DNA of 64,000 nucleotides from Pseudomonadota bacterium (GCA_018240435.1 JAFEFT010000008.1:21578-85577); one strand, 5' to 3'. Counted from the first letter of the stretch, positions 20,427 through 29,689 are shown. Numbers and translations: made by a program. Notes: generated from the sequence alone by a model not told the origin.

Positions 20427-22634
20427 TCAGCCGGCGTAGCGGTCGATGAACGGCTGCAAGCGCGGCAGGTACGGTTCCAGCCAGGTGCGATAGCGCTGCC
20501 AGCGGTCGATCGCGCCGCGATGGAGCGGCTGGCTGACTTGCTCGTAGCTGGGCGTGGCGATGCGCCGCCCGCTGCGGGCGCGCTCGGCGAACCGGGCCTG
20601 GTCGGCCTCGACGGGAACGCCGAGAAAGGCGCACAGCGCCGCCATCTGCCCATCGAAGTCGGTGACCAGGCGATGGTAGTGGACGGTATGCACGACCAGA
20701 CCCAGCCGCTCGCGGTACAGCTCCCACAATGCCATCGTGCGCACGTACAGCTGCACGGTGTCGGCCAATGTGTGGAAATTGGCCATCGCCGGATTGGGTG
20801 CGAAGTTCTGCATGAAGCAACTCAGGCAGGCATCGGCGGGGTGGCGCGCCAGGAACACCCAGCGCGCCCGCGGGAAGACCCGTGCGATCAGCGCCGCGCG
20901 CGTCATCTGCAATGGCATCTTGTCGACCAGCAGGCGCTGCCGATCGCGCGTGCAGGCGCCGGCGACGGCATCGAAGTAGGCGGTGCGCAGGTAGCGCCGG
21001 TCGAATTCATCGAGCGCGCCGATGGCCTGCGGATAGCCATCGGGCATGGCGGCGACGATGTCGCGCATCCGCACCGCGGTCGCTGCTTCCATGAGCACCT
21101 GCAGGTGGCTGTTGCCGGCGAGCGCCTGCTCGACCAAGGTGGTGCCCGAACGCGGGAAGCCGACCACGAATATCGGATCGGGTTCGCCGTCGGGCGCCGA
21201 CGGCGCCAACGCCGGCCAGCGATCCAGCCCGCCGTGGCGGGCATGCGCCAGACAGGCATCGACTTCGGCCAGAAACGGGTTGGGCCCGGGGTTTTGCCGC
21301 TGCCACGCCTGCCTGGCCCAGGCATTGCCGGCCGCGAATGCCGCCATCGCCTCGGCCACGCGATCGAGGCGGTCGAGGGCGCGGCCGCGTTCGAATTGCA
21401 GGCGCAGGCGCGACGGCTCGTCCAGCGGGTGTTGCATCAACGCCGCGGCGATCGCCAGCGCCGCCTCGGGCCGGCCTTCACGCAGGGCGAGGCGGCAGTC
21501 GACGAGATGCCATTGCGTGCAGTCGTCGTCGCTGGCGACCGCATCGGGTGTTGGCGGTGTGGGCGTCTGCGCGAGCACGGCGCGTGCGGGTTCGATGCGG
21601 TTGCCCTGTTCGAGCAGACTGGCCAGGCGCCAGCGCGCGCCGAGCAGGCCGCCATCGCAGGCCAGCGCCTGCCGCAGCGCCGCTTCGGCTTGGGCATCGT
21701 CGGCCACGGCCAGCTCCAGCATGCCGCGCAACAACCAGCCGCGGGCCAGGTGCGGGGCTTGTCCGAGCAGGTGTTCGAGCAGGCTGCGGGCACGCCGCAG
21801 CCGGCGCTGCCCGAACAGCAATTCCACCGCGTGGCACCAATGCGCATGGCGCTGTGCGGCCTGTTCCGGCGCGGCCAGACAGTGCCCCATCTGCTCGTGG
21901 AAATCGGCCGTCTGCGGCCACTGCCGGTCGAAACCGGCGAGCAGGTCGAGCGCGGCGTCGACTCGCCCGAGTTCGCGCAGGCAACGCACCGCTTCGAGTT
22001 GCACCTGTGGTTGCGCACGCTCCTCGGCGCCGAGCAGGCCGAGCAAGGTCCAGGCGCGGGCGCAGTCGCCGGCTTCGCGCAGCAGGCTCGCATGCACCAG
22101 CGTGGTCGCCTTCGGCGCGAGCTTGGCGGCGCGTTCGATCCACACCACGGCGCCGGGCAGGTCGCCGGCGCGCTGGCGCGCTTGCGCACCGTTGACGAGG
22201 ATCGAGGCGTCGCGCGGATCGGCGGCCGCGGCGCGTGCCAGTGGCTCCAGCGCGGCAGCGGGCTGATCGTCGAGCAGGTGGCACAGGCCGATGCCGTTGC
22301 AGGCCAGGGCGTCGCGTGGGTCGAGCGCCTGCGCGGCGCTGAAGGCCGCCAGCGCGGCGCGGGTGTCGCGCGCCTGCAGGCAGGCCTGGCCGAGGCGATC
22401 GAGCGCCGCGCCATCCTCCGGCCGCCGGTGCGCGATGCGCGCCAGCGCCCAGCAGGCGGCGTCGAGGCGGCCCTGGCGCAGGCCGCATTCGGCCCAGCCG
22501 TCCAGTGCGGCCGGGTCGTCGCGATCGGCACGCAGGCGTTCGCGCAAGATCGTCCCGGCGACGGCGAGGTCGTCGCGTGCCAGCGCCGCACGGGCGGCGG
22601 TGAGCGGATCGGCAGCGGGCAGGGGAGTGGTCAT
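20427..22634 (-). CDS. TPR-repeat sulfotransferase-domain protein
   Basis: A 735-residue two-part protein. Residues ~1-450 are tetratricopeptide-like helical repeats (LDRLGQACLQARDTRAALA, ACNGIGLCHLLDDQPAAAL). The C-terminal ~280 residues form a PAPS-dependent sulfotransferase domain, with the 5'-phosphosulfate loop FVVGFPRSGTTLVEQAL near residue 480 and the 3'-phosphate motif RWVFLARHPADACLS near 590. The ATG at 22634 is chosen; an in-frame upstream start at 22715 cannot be excluded. No signal peptide is obvious. The acceptor, protein tyrosine or a glycan, is unknown. Confidence 0.88.
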   Translation of the reverse strand: MTTPLPAADPLTAARAALARDDLAVAGTILRERLRADRDDPAALDGWAECGLRQGRLDAACWALARIAHRRPEDGAALDRLGQACLQARDTRAALAAFSAAQALDPRDALACNGIGLCHLLDDQPAAALEPLARAAAADPRDASILVNGAQARQRAGDLPGAVVWIERAAKLAPKATTLVHASLLREAGDCARAWTLLGLLGAEERAQPQVQLEAVRCLRELGRVDAALDLLAGFDRQWPQTADFHEQMGHCLAAPEQAAQRHAHWCHAVELLFGQRRLRRARSLLEHLLGQAPHLARGWLLRGMLELAVADDAQAEAALRQALACDGGLLGARWRLASLLEQGNRIEPARAVLAQTPTPPTPDAVASDDDCTQWHLVDCRLALREGRPEAALAIAAALMQHPLDEPSRLRLQFERGRALDRLDRVAEAMAAFAAGNAWARQAWQRQNPGPNPFLAEVDACLAHARHGGLDRWPALAPSAPDGEPDPIFVVGFPRSGTTLVEQALAGNSHLQVLMEAATAVRMRDIVAAMPDGYPQAIGALDEFDRRYLRTAYFDAVAGACTRDRQRLLVDKMPLQMTRAALIARVFPRARWVFLARHPADACLSCFMQNFAPNPAMANFHTLADTVQLYVRTMALWELYRERLGLVVHTVHYHRLVTDFDGQMAALCAFLGVPVEADQARFAERARSGRRIATPSYEQVSQPLHRGAIDRWQRYRTWLEPYLPRLQPFIDRYAG

Positions 22635-22751
22635 CGCAAGGGCGAACAATGGGCCGGATGTGCGATGCCGTGGCGGGCCGGCGAGCCGGTTGCGCTGGTC
22701 TCGGGGCGCGGCCATCGGCAGCGTGCGCGGGCAGCGCGCGATGGCGAGGGA

Positions 22752-22862
22752 GGCGGCCCCGCCAGCGACACCCCGGCGCCCGAATCACTCGCTACCGTTG
22801 CTGCCTTCCGGCCCTGGCGGGGTTTGCGAGCTATCGTCGCGAGGGCGCCGACGGGGCCACCG
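22752..22862 (-). ncRNA. ffs: 4.5S signal recognition particle RNA
   Basis: The minus strand contains the conserved SRP domain IV loop CCAGGGCCGGAAGGCAGCAA, followed by GCAACGGTAGCGAGTG, and the ends GGTGGCCCCG and GGGGCCGCC pair to close a long hairpin. This is the small bacterial SRP RNA that binds Ffh and FtsY. The ends were placed by the closing stem and are approximate to a few bases. A promoter-like GTGACA-N16-TACAAT lies upstream at 22906-22933. Confidence 0.93.
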
Positions 22863-22905
22863 TAGAGCGCCGTGGACGAACCACATGATGTGCAACAGGG
22901 CGCGC

Positions 22906-22933
22906 ATTGTAGCCCAATTCGCCCCGATGTCAC
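22906..22933 (-). promoter_or_regulatory. Promoter-like element for ffs
   Basis: On the minus strand GTGACA, a 16-bp spacer and TACAAT read toward the 4.5S RNA. The predicted transcript start is roughly 35-40 nt before the mature 5' end, so a short leader would be trimmed. Confidence 0.5.
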
Positions 22934-23016
22934 GTCGATGCCGATCCGATGCCGTGCCGTGCACGCGCATGGCGAGGAGCCATCCACGGGTGTCGGATGC
23001 GTGTGTCGGCTGCGTG

Positions 23017-23045
23017 TTGCCGCAACGGCGGTCGGCCGGTATCAT
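23017..23045 (+). promoter_or_regulatory. Promoter-like element for tRNA-Ser
   Basis: TTGCCG at 23017-23022 and TATCAT at 23040-23045, spaced by 17 bp, read toward the tRNA gene, whose mature 5' end is about 75 nt downstream. Spacing is ideal for a sigma-70 promoter. Confidence 0.55.
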
Positions 23046-23123
23046 TCCAGCCCCTCGCGGCACCGCCTGCGAGGGCCGCGGCGCACGTCATCGGCATGCA
23101 GCCGACGCCGCAAACGCAAGCCC

Positions 23124-23216
23124 GGAGAGATGTCCGAGTGGTTGAAGGAGCACGCCTGGAAAGTGTGTAAGCGGCTTATACCCGCTTCGCGGGTTCGAAT
23201 CCCGCTCTCTCCGCCA
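23124..23216 (+). tRNA. tRNA-Ser (GGA anticodon)
   Basis: A 93-nt tRNA with a 7-bp acceptor stem (GGAGAGA with TCTCTCC), encoded CCA end, long variable arm typical of serine tRNA, anticodon loop CTGGAAA, and T-loop GGGTTCGAATCCC. The GGA anticodon reads UCC and UCU codons. A hairpin terminator follows within 12 nt. Confidence 0.96.
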
Positions 23217-23228
23217 GTTTGCAATCCA

Positions 23229-23252
23229 AGCCGCTGAAATGGCGGCTTTTTT
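23229..23252 (+). terminator. Rho-independent terminator after tRNA-Ser
   Basis: AGCCGC (23229-23234) pairs with GCGGCT (23242-23247) around a 7-nt loop, followed by six T residues at 23247-23252. Confidence 0.85.
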
Positions 23253-23264
23253 GTTGATGCGAGC

Positions 23265-23305
23265 GGTGCCCTGCGTTCTCGGTGCCCTGCGTTCTCGGTG
23301 CGCTG
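23265..23305. repeat. 16-bp tandem repeat, about 2.5 copies
   Basis: GGTGCCCTGCGTTCTC occurs at 23265-23280 and 23281-23296, with a diverged partial third copy to 23305. It lies between the tRNA terminator and the 3' end of the alcohol dehydrogenase gene. Confidence 0.7.
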
Positions 23306-23339
23306 ATTCCCGGGCCGCTGGAACGGCCTCGTGTGCCGC

Positions 23340-24389
23340 TCAGGCCGACATCGTCGCGCTGTCGATGACGAAGCGATACTGCACGTCGCCCTTGAGCATG
23401 CGCTCGTAGGCAGCATTGATCGCATCGGCGCGGATCAGTTCGATGTCGGCGACGATGCCGTGTTCGGCGCAGAAGTCGAGCATTTCCTGCGTTTCCGGAA
23501 TGCCGCCGATCAGCGAGCCGGCAAGCGTGCGCCGCTGCATGATGAGGTTGAACACGCCGGGTGATGGGTGCGGCGAGGCGGGCGCGCCAACCAGCACCAT
23601 CGCCCCGTCGCGCTTGAGCAGGACGAGAAAGGCGTCGAGATCGTGTGGCGCGGCGACGGTGTTGACGATCAGATCGAAACTCTTGCCATGCACTGCCATT
23701 TCCTCGCGGTTGCGCGACACCACCACGTCGTCGGCACCCAGCGCCAAAATCGCATTGCGCTTGGCTTCGGAGGTCGTGAACGCGACTACCTGCGCGCCCA
23801 TCGCGTGCGCAAGCTTGATGCCCATGTGGCCCAAGCCACCGATGCCGACGATGCCGACTTTCTTGCCCGGGCCGGCGTGCCAGCGCCGCAGCGGCGAATA
23901 GGTGGTGATGCCGGCGCACAGCAGCGGCGCCACCGCCGCCAGTTGCGCTTCGGGGTGGCGTACGCGCAACACATAACGCTCGTTCACCACGATCTGTTGC
24001 GAGTAGCCGCCGAGCGTCCATCCGGGCGCATCGGCAGTCGGAAAATTGTAGGTGCCGATCATGCCGTCGCAGTAGTTTTCCAGCCCTTCGGCGCAGCTAT
24101 CGCATTGTTTGCAGCTATCGACGAGGCAGCCGACGCCGACCCGATCGCCGATGGCGAAACCGTTGACGTGCGCGCCGACGGCGGTGACGTGGCCGACGAT
24201 CTCGTGCCCTGGCACACACGGAAATCGGGTTCCCGGCCATTCGGCGCGAACCTGATGCAGATCGGAGTGGCAGATGCCGCAATAGGCGATGTCGATCTGC
24301 ACGTCGTGCGGGCCCGGCGTGCGGCGGGTGATCTGCATCGCTTGCAGGGGTTGATCGCCGGCGTGCGCGCCGTAGGCATGGACGGACAT
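23340..24389 (-). CDS. Zinc-dependent NAD(P) alcohol dehydrogenase (CAD-like)
   Basis: A 349-residue cytosolic medium-chain dehydrogenase of the cinnamyl-alcohol/YahK-like group, reducing aldehydes or oxidising alcohols. Catalytic zinc ligands lie in YCGICHSDLH and the GHEIVGHV region. The structural zinc cysteines are in CKQCDSCAEGLENYC (about residues 93-107). The Rossmann motif is VGIVGIGGLGHMGIKLA (about residue 178). A promoter-like pair is seen at 24420-24447, 31 nt before the start. It is divergent from the autotransporter gene. Confidence 0.93.
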   Translation of the reverse strand: MSVHAYGAHAGDQPLQAMQITRRTPGPHDVQIDIAYCGICHSDLHQVRAEWPGTRFPCVPGHEIVGHVTAVGAHVNGFAIGDRVGVGCLVDSCKQCDSCAEGLENYCDGMIGTYNFPTADAPGWTLGGYSQQIVVNERYVLRVRHPEAQLAAVAPLLCAGITTYSPLRRWHAGPGKKVGIVGIGGLGHMGIKLAHAMGAQVVAFTTSEAKRNAILALGADDVVVSRNREEMAVHGKSFDLIVNTVAAPHDLDAFLVLLKRDGAMVLVGAPASPHPSPGVFNLIMQRRTLAGSLIGGIPETQEMLDFCAEHGIVADIELIRADAINAAYERMLKGDVQYRFVIDSATMSA

Positions 24390-24419
24390 GGGCGATACCA
24401 GGCAAGTTTGGGAAGCGTG

Positions 24420-24447
24420 AGTCTACGCTGGGTGGACTCTCCGGCAA
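24420..24447 (-). promoter_or_regulatory. Promoter-like element for alcohol dehydrogenase
   Basis: On the minus strand, TTGCCG, a 16-bp spacer and TAGACT read toward the dehydrogenase start at 24389. The same -35 hexamer recurs at the tRNA-Ser and autotransporter candidates. Confidence 0.45.
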
Positions 24448-24583
24448 GCACGTCGTCACTGCGTCACGCCGTCACTGTGCCGGATCGGGGCGCCGAGGGC
24501 GGGACGGTGCAATGGTTGCGGACTGGCCGCGGCAGCGGAGTGGCGCGATGTCGGGGCGGCGCCAGTGCCGGCCAGCCGGCGGC

Positions 24584-24621
24584 GCGATGCCCCCCCCCGG
24601 CTCGGGGGGGGGATGCATCGC
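24584..24621. repeat. C9/G9 hairpin with extended flanking pairs
   Basis: Nine consecutive C (24590-24598), a five-base spacer (GGCTC) and nine consecutive G (24604-24612) form a perfect pure G-C stem. The flanks GCGATG and CATCGC also pair after a 3-nt bulge. No T-tract follows. It stands about 200 bp before the autotransporter start codon. Confidence 0.75.
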
Positions 24622-24627
24622 ATCAGG

Positions 24628-24655
24628 TTGCCGATTGCCCATTCTTGCCTAGTCT
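24628..24655 (+). promoter_or_regulatory. Promoter-like element for autotransporter
   Basis: TTGCCG at 24628-24633 and TAGTCT at 24650-24655, spaced by 16 bp, lie just downstream of the C9/G9 hairpin and read toward the autotransporter. The predicted leader would be about 150 nt. Confidence 0.4.
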
Positions 24656-24812
24656 TGCCGCTGTCGGTGGCAGCGCTGACATTACGCAGTGTCCATGGCG
24701 GTCGTGGCAACGCGATCGCTTTCGCCGCCTCCGATGGCGCCAGTCCGACATGGCGAATTTCCAGCGCGAATGCCGCGCACCATCCCGCAATCGACACCTC
24801 ACCGGGGAAGCA

Positions 24813-27800
24813 ATGTACCGATCCATTCGATCTCAAGATTCGCGCGGGATGCGTTCCAACGCCCGTCCGGCAATGGCTCCGATCAGCCGCGCGATTCGTG
24901 CGGCGTTGGCCGTCTCTGCCTCCTTGCTGACCATGGGCCTGCCGGCTGCCGGCTGGGCGGCGGACGCCGGCGGTCACGCAGCGACGGACAAGACGCCGGT
25001 TGCCCGAATCCTCGCGGCGCATGCCGTCGCCGACGCGGGCATGGCGACACCAGTCGACCTGACCCTCGTTGCCGGCGACTCCTTGCCGACCGCGGTGCAT
25101 GCGTCCTGGGCGCGGACGGCCGCCGACGTGCCGGCCACCGTTGATTTTCGCGGCAGTGTCCGCGCCAGCGATGGCATGGATGGTGACCGCGTGCATGACG
25201 TGACCGTCGTCAGCGCCGGCGACGCGCTCGCGGCGAACACTGCTCACGCGGACGCCGCATCGGTGGCAAACACCTACGTCTACGGCACCTATTCCGCGAT
25301 CGGCATCTATGCCCGTCATCTGTTCTTCAGCGAGGTCGACAACGACGCCATCGTCGTTGCCCATGCCTCGGCGGCGCATGCCACGGCCTACGGCGTGGTA
25401 GATATCTCCAATCACCGCGCCTACCTGCACAACGAGACCGGCGGCCATGTCGACGCCACTGCCGATGCGCTCGCTGGCGATGCCGTCGCGGTCGGCGCCT
25501 ACGTCGTCGGCGGCCTTTCCGCCGGATTGCCCAATTTCGGCGCCAAACTTCGCAACGAAGGCGAGTTGAGTGCCACCGCCACCGCGGTCGGTGGCGCGGC
25601 TTCGGCGACCGGCGCCCACCTGTACAGCCGTGCGGCCACGGCGAACTTCTACAACACCGGCGCGGTGGCGGCCAGCGCCACCGCCGATGCCGGTGTGGCG
25701 AAAGCCACCGGCGTGCTTTCCGTCGGCTTTTACGGCGCCGATGCCAGCAATCAGGGCACGATCGCCGCCGTCGCCTCCGGTGACCAGGCGATCGCCAATG
25801 GGTTGATCAACGCGTCCTACCTGCAGGCGACCACCACCAACGCGGGCGCCATCAGCGCGGTGGCCGATGGCTCGCTGGCGCCATATGGCCAATTCGAAGC
25901 CGTTGCGGTCGGCGCCTACAACCTCGCCGTGATGTACGACTCGAGCATCGCCAACAGCGGGTCGATTTCGACATCGGCCGCGGCCACCACCGACATCAGC
26001 GGCAGCAGCGGCTTTCTGGTGGCCAAGGCGATCGCTGCGCGCGCGGTGAACGCTTCCGGAAGGGGCGAGGCACTGGTCAGCAACACCGGCGACATCACCG
26101 CCTCGGCGGTGGTCAGTCAGGGCTATGCCACGGCCTGGGGCGCGATCGCCCAGTCCGGCGCCAACGGCTACGGCGATGCACAGATCGACAACCGTGGCTC
26201 GATCGCCAGCAGCGCGACATCGGCCGTCGGCAATTCGGTGACCATCGGCGCCTATGTCCAAAGCGGCAACACCGCGGGCATCGTCAATCACGGCGACATC
26301 GCCGCGACCTCGCAGGGCGGGCGCGGTTACGCCAACGTGTCGTCGGCGACGGCGTATGCGACCGGCGCGCAGGTCTACGGATTCATCTACGGCAACGGCG
26401 GTGCCAGTGTCAACAACGACGGTGTCATCCAGGCGCACGCTGCCGTCGAGGGCGGCTATACCGCCACGGCGACCGCGCTCAAGATCTTCGGTTCGAGCGC
26501 CACCGTCGACAATGCGGTCGGCGGGATGATCTACGCCAGTTCCGACACGCAGTTGTTCGGCGTCGCCCGGGCGGTCGCCATCCAGGTGAACGGGACGTAC
26601 GCCATCGACGTGGTCAACGATGGCCATGTCGTCGCCTACAGCCACGCGCACGGGTACGACCGCGGGATTTACACCTACACCGCCGCCAGCGGTGCCACCG
26701 GCATCGACGCCAGGGCCAACTACCGGGGCAATGTCTCGGTGGTGAACCACGGCGACGTTTCGGCACAGGCGGTGACCGAGCACGGCATCACCTTCTTCAA
26801 TGCCGGCGCCGGCGCCACCGGCGTCCATGCCTACGCCAAATACGATGCATCGGTCGAAAACTCGGGCACGATCTCGGGCATCGCCAGTACCGACCTGGGC
26901 GATGCCGGCGCCTACGGCGTCAGCGTGCGCGGCAAGTATTACACGCACGTCATCAACGATGCCGGCGGCAGCATCGTCGCCTCGGCGACCACCGGCAGCC
27001 TGCTCGGCGACACCTATGGCGGGCGCGCCATCGCCATGGGCGTCAAGACCTACGGCTCCACCAACGTGGTCATCGACAATGCCGGCAGCATCGTCGCCCA
27101 AGCGGTCGCCAACGCCGATGGCGGGGCGAACGCCAGCCCCGGCCTGGCCAAGGCCTGGGGTGCGACGATCGGCGCTTATTCCACGGTGGCGTCCGGTGCG
27201 GTGGTCAATTACGGCGACATCTCCGCCAGCGCCAGCGCCCCGTACGCATCGGCCACTTCGTTTGGTTCGTATGTGCGCAACATCACCTCCAATCCCACCG
27301 CGACGGTGGTGGCCGCCACCAGCAACCACGGCACCCTCGTGTCTGCCGCCAGCGCCGACCACGGTGATGCCTTCGCGGTCGGCAGCTACCTGATCGGCCT
27401 GCGCCAGCTGTACACCGTCGATTGCAGCAGTGGCACCTGCCATTACCCGGGGACGCTGACCGCCAATGGCGGCGTGGCGACGCTGGACAACGACGGCGCC
27501 ATCGGTGCGGTGGCGAGCGCGCAAGGCGGCGTCGGCCACGCTTACGGTGCCGCGGTGCTCGGCGCCTTCGACTCGGCGATCAGCAACAACGGGCATCTGT
27601 ACGCCCGCGTCGATGCCGACACCGCGCGCGCCGTCGGCGGCTTGAACAATAGCCTCTATGGCGACGCCACGATCCACAACGGCGGTGCCATCGGCGCCGT
27701 GGCGACCGGCGTATCGGCCAGCGCCAGCGGCGTGTTCGTCGCCGGCGCCTACGGCAACGCCGGCACCGGTTACATGGCGGCCACCGTGGACAATGCCGGG

Positions 27801-29642
27801 CACATCCAGGTCAAGGCCACCGGCACCACCACTGCCACCGCCATCGGCATCGAGGCGGCCGCCTGGAAGGGCGACGGCATCGGCATCGACAACAGCGGCA
27901 CGATCGCCGCTGCCGCCTATGGCACCGGCGCGACCGCCACCGCGGTGTCGATGATTTCCCATGGCGACAACGTGCTGACCAATGCCGGCAGCATCGGCGC
28001 TTACGGCGACGGTGTGCGGATCGCCATTGCTTCGTCCGACGGCGCCACCGCCACCCTGACCAATACCGGCACGATCACCGGCGCGATCGTCACCGGCGAC
28101 GGCAACGACATCTTCAACAACCAGACCGGCGGGGTGTGGAACGCGATCGGTGCGACGACCAACTTCGGCGCCGGCGACGACACCATCGACAATGCCGGCA
28201 CGATCAGGCTGCACGACACGGCGCTGACGCTGGGCGGATTCGGCGCGCAGGGCAACGTGTTTGCCAATGCCGGCACGATTCTGGCTTCCGGCGCCAATGT
28301 CATCGACATGGGCGCCGGCAACCCGAATCCGTTCACCAATACCGGCCGCATCGACTTCGGCAATGGAACGCCGACCGACAGCCTCACCGTGCTCGGCGAT
28401 TGGGCCGGCAGCGGCAGGATCGCCGTCGACGTGGACTCGTTGCACAACGCCAGCGACTCGCTGAAGATCGTCGGCAATGTCGCCCCCGGCAGCGTCACCG
28501 CGGTCGATGTCGATCTGCTCGCCCTTCCGACCACCGCCCTGAGTTCGGTTCCGGTCGTGCAGGTGACCGGCAATTCCACGGCCGGGTCGTTCGTGCTCGG
28601 CGATGTCCACTTCGACACCAACAAGAGCTTCCTGGTCGTGCAGGCGGTCAGCCTGAACAGCGTCATCGACGCGAGCAACACACACCCCGATGTATTCTCG
28701 CTGGGTGTCGCGGTCACCGGGCTCACCGATGCCGGTTCGCTCGCGGCGGCGTTCGCGCCGGGCGTGCAACGGCTGATGAGCAGCGAGGTGGGCACCTGGC
28801 GCGAGCGCATGGGCGTGCTCGATCCGCAGCCGCAAGGCAGCGTCGGTGCCTGGGCGCGCGCGTTCTCCGACAGCGGCACGGTGCATCCGGGGTATGTCGC
28901 CAACAACTTCGGGCCCGGCGGCAACGTCGCTTTCGATCAGGACGATTCCGGCCAGGAGTTGGGCGTGGATGTCGCCATCGGCAACGGCTTCAGCGCCGGC
29001 CTGCTGCTCGGCAAGGCACAGGCGAGCCAGCATCTGTCCGCAGCGGGCGGTGGCCGCAACCGGATCACCGGCGACACTGTCGGCGGCTATCTGACTTGGG
29101 TCGGCGCGAACGGTGCGTACGTCGATGCCTCGTATCGGCAGATGCGTTTCGATGCGCGGCTGGAGGCGCTGGCCGGGGAGTCGCGCGCCAGCGGCAAGGC
29201 CAACACCTTCAACGTCGAAACCGGCTGGGCGTGGGCGTTTGGCGACGGCCTCAAGCTGGTGCCGCAATTGCAATACACGCGAACCACGGTGCATGGCGTC
29301 GACACCCTCAGTGGCGTGCTGACCGGCTTCACGCCGGACGGCGGCGCGTCCTCGCGCGGTCGCGCCGGCCTGCTGTTGAGCAAGGACATCGCCTCGGCCG
29401 GCACCACCTGGACGCCGTATGCAGCGGTCAGCGCGGTGCGCGAGTTCGATGGCCGCAACGACTTCACCATCAATGGCGTGTTCACCGGCTCGACCAGCAC
29501 CCACGGCACCAGTGCGCTGGTCGAGGGCGGCCTGGCGATGCACCGCGGCAAGCTGTCGGTATTCGGCGGCCTGAACTGGCAGGATGGCGGCGCCCTGAGC
29601 GGCGTGTTCGGCGGCCAGCTCGGGCTGCGGTATAGCTGGTGA
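24813..29642 (+). CDS. Autotransporter (type Va) with repetitive beta-helix passenger
   Basis: A 1609-residue secreted/outer-membrane protein. A long signal peptide (basic first ~30 residues, hydrophobic core, cleavage near AGWAAD at ~50) leads to a ~1290-residue passenger. This is built of short repeats with the pattern N-x-G-x-I/V-x-A, for example NHGDIAAT, NNDGVIQA, NYGDISAS, NSGTISG and NAGSIVA, expected to stack as a right-handed beta-helix. From about residue 1340 (GSVGAWARAFSDSG) to the terminal LRYSW is an autotransporter beta-barrel. ATG 24813 has GGGGAAG upstream; the frame open to 23568 is antisense to the dehydrogenase. A perfect-stem terminator follows. Adhesive or surface function is inferred. 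Confidence 0.92.
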   Translation: MYRSIRSQDSRGMRSNARPAMAPISRAIRAALAVSASLLTMGLPAAGWAADAGGHAATDKTPVARILAAHAVADAGMATPVDLTLVAGDSLPTAVHASWARTAADVPATVDFRGSVRASDGMDGDRVHDVTVVSAGDALAANTAHADAASVANTYVYGTYSAIGIYARHLFFSEVDNDAIVVAHASAAHATAYGVVDISNHRAYLHNETGGHVDATADALAGDAVAVGAYVVGGLSAGLPNFGAKLRNEGELSATATAVGGAASATGAHLYSRAATANFYNTGAVAASATADAGVAKATGVLSVGFYGADASNQGTIAAVASGDQAIANGLINASYLQATTTNAGAISAVADGSLAPYGQFEAVAVGAYNLAVMYDSSIANSGSISTSAAATTDISGSSGFLVAKAIAARAVNASGRGEALVSNTGDITASAVVSQGYATAWGAIAQSGANGYGDAQIDNRGSIASSATSAVGNSVTIGAYVQSGNTAGIVNHGDIAATSQGGRGYANVSSATAYATGAQVYGFIYGNGGASVNNDGVIQAHAAVEGGYTATATALKIFGSSATVDNAVGGMIYASSDTQLFGVARAVAIQVNGTYAIDVVNDGHVVAYSHAHGYDRGIYTYTAASGATGIDARANYRGNVSVVNHGDVSAQAVTEHGITFFNAGAGATGVHAYAKYDASVENSGTISGIASTDLGDAGAYGVSVRGKYYTHVINDAGGSIVASATTGSLLGDTYGGRAIAMGVKTYGSTNVVIDNAGSIVAQAVANADGGANASPGLAKAWGATIGAYSTVASGAVVNYGDISASASAPYASATSFGSYVRNITSNPTATVVAATSNHGTLVSAASADHGDAFAVGSYLIGLRQLYTVDCSSGTCHYPGTLTANGGVATLDNDGAIGAVASAQGGVGHAYGAAVLGAFDSAISNNGHLYARVDADTARAVGGLNNSLYGDATIHNGGAIGAVATGVSASASGVFVAGAYGNAGTGYMAATVDNAGHIQVKATGTTTATAIGIEAAAWKGDGIGIDNSGTIAAAAYGTGATATAVSMISHGDNVLTNAGSIGAYGDGVRIAIASSDGATATLTNTGTITGAIVTGDGNDIFNNQTGGVWNAIGATTNFGAGDDTIDNAGTIRLHDTALTLGGFGAQGNVFANAGTILASGANVIDMGAGNPNPFTNTGRIDFGNGTPTDSLTVLGDWAGSGRIAVDVDSLHNASDSLKIVGNVAPGSVTAVDVDLLALPTTALSSVPVVQVTGNSTAGSFVLGDVHFDTNKSFLVVQAVSLNSVIDASNTHPDVFSLGVAVTGLTDAGSLAAAFAPGVQRLMSSEVGTWRERMGVLDPQPQGSVGAWARAFSDSGTVHPGYVANNFGPGGNVAFDQDDSGQELGVDVAIGNGFSAGLLLGKAQASQHLSAAGGGRNRITGDTVGGYLTWVGANGAYVDASYRQMRFDARLEALAGESRASGKANTFNVETGWAWAFGDGLKLVPQLQYTRTTVHGVDTLSGVLTGFTPDGGASSRGRAGLLLSKDIASAGTTWTPYAAVSAVREFDGRNDFTINGVFTGSTSTHGTSALVEGGLAMHRGKLSVFGGLNWQDGGALSGVFGGQLGLRYSW

Positions 29643-29689
29643 ATCGCGATGGGTGAATGGTGATTCGTGAATGCTGTGGTGGTGCGCAA

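Larger units (their letters stand above)
24390..24812. other. Intergenic region upstream of the autotransporter
   Basis: This 423-bp divergent region holds a promoter-like pair for the alcohol dehydrogenase (24420-24447, minus), a C9/G9 hairpin (24584-24621), a promoter-like TTGCCG-N16-TAGTCT (24628-24655, plus), and a GGGGAAG ribosome-binding site just before ATG 24813. No gene is supported, although both strands have long open frames. Confidence 0.6.

Noticed and set aside
23340..24389. Inactivation of the alcohol dehydrogenase was considered
   Set aside because: All zinc ligands and the Rossmann motif are intact and the length is normal.
23568..24812. 415-codon N-terminal extension of the autotransporter frame
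   Set aside because: It runs antisense through the alcohol dehydrogenase. The signal peptide and ribosome-binding site place the start at 24813.
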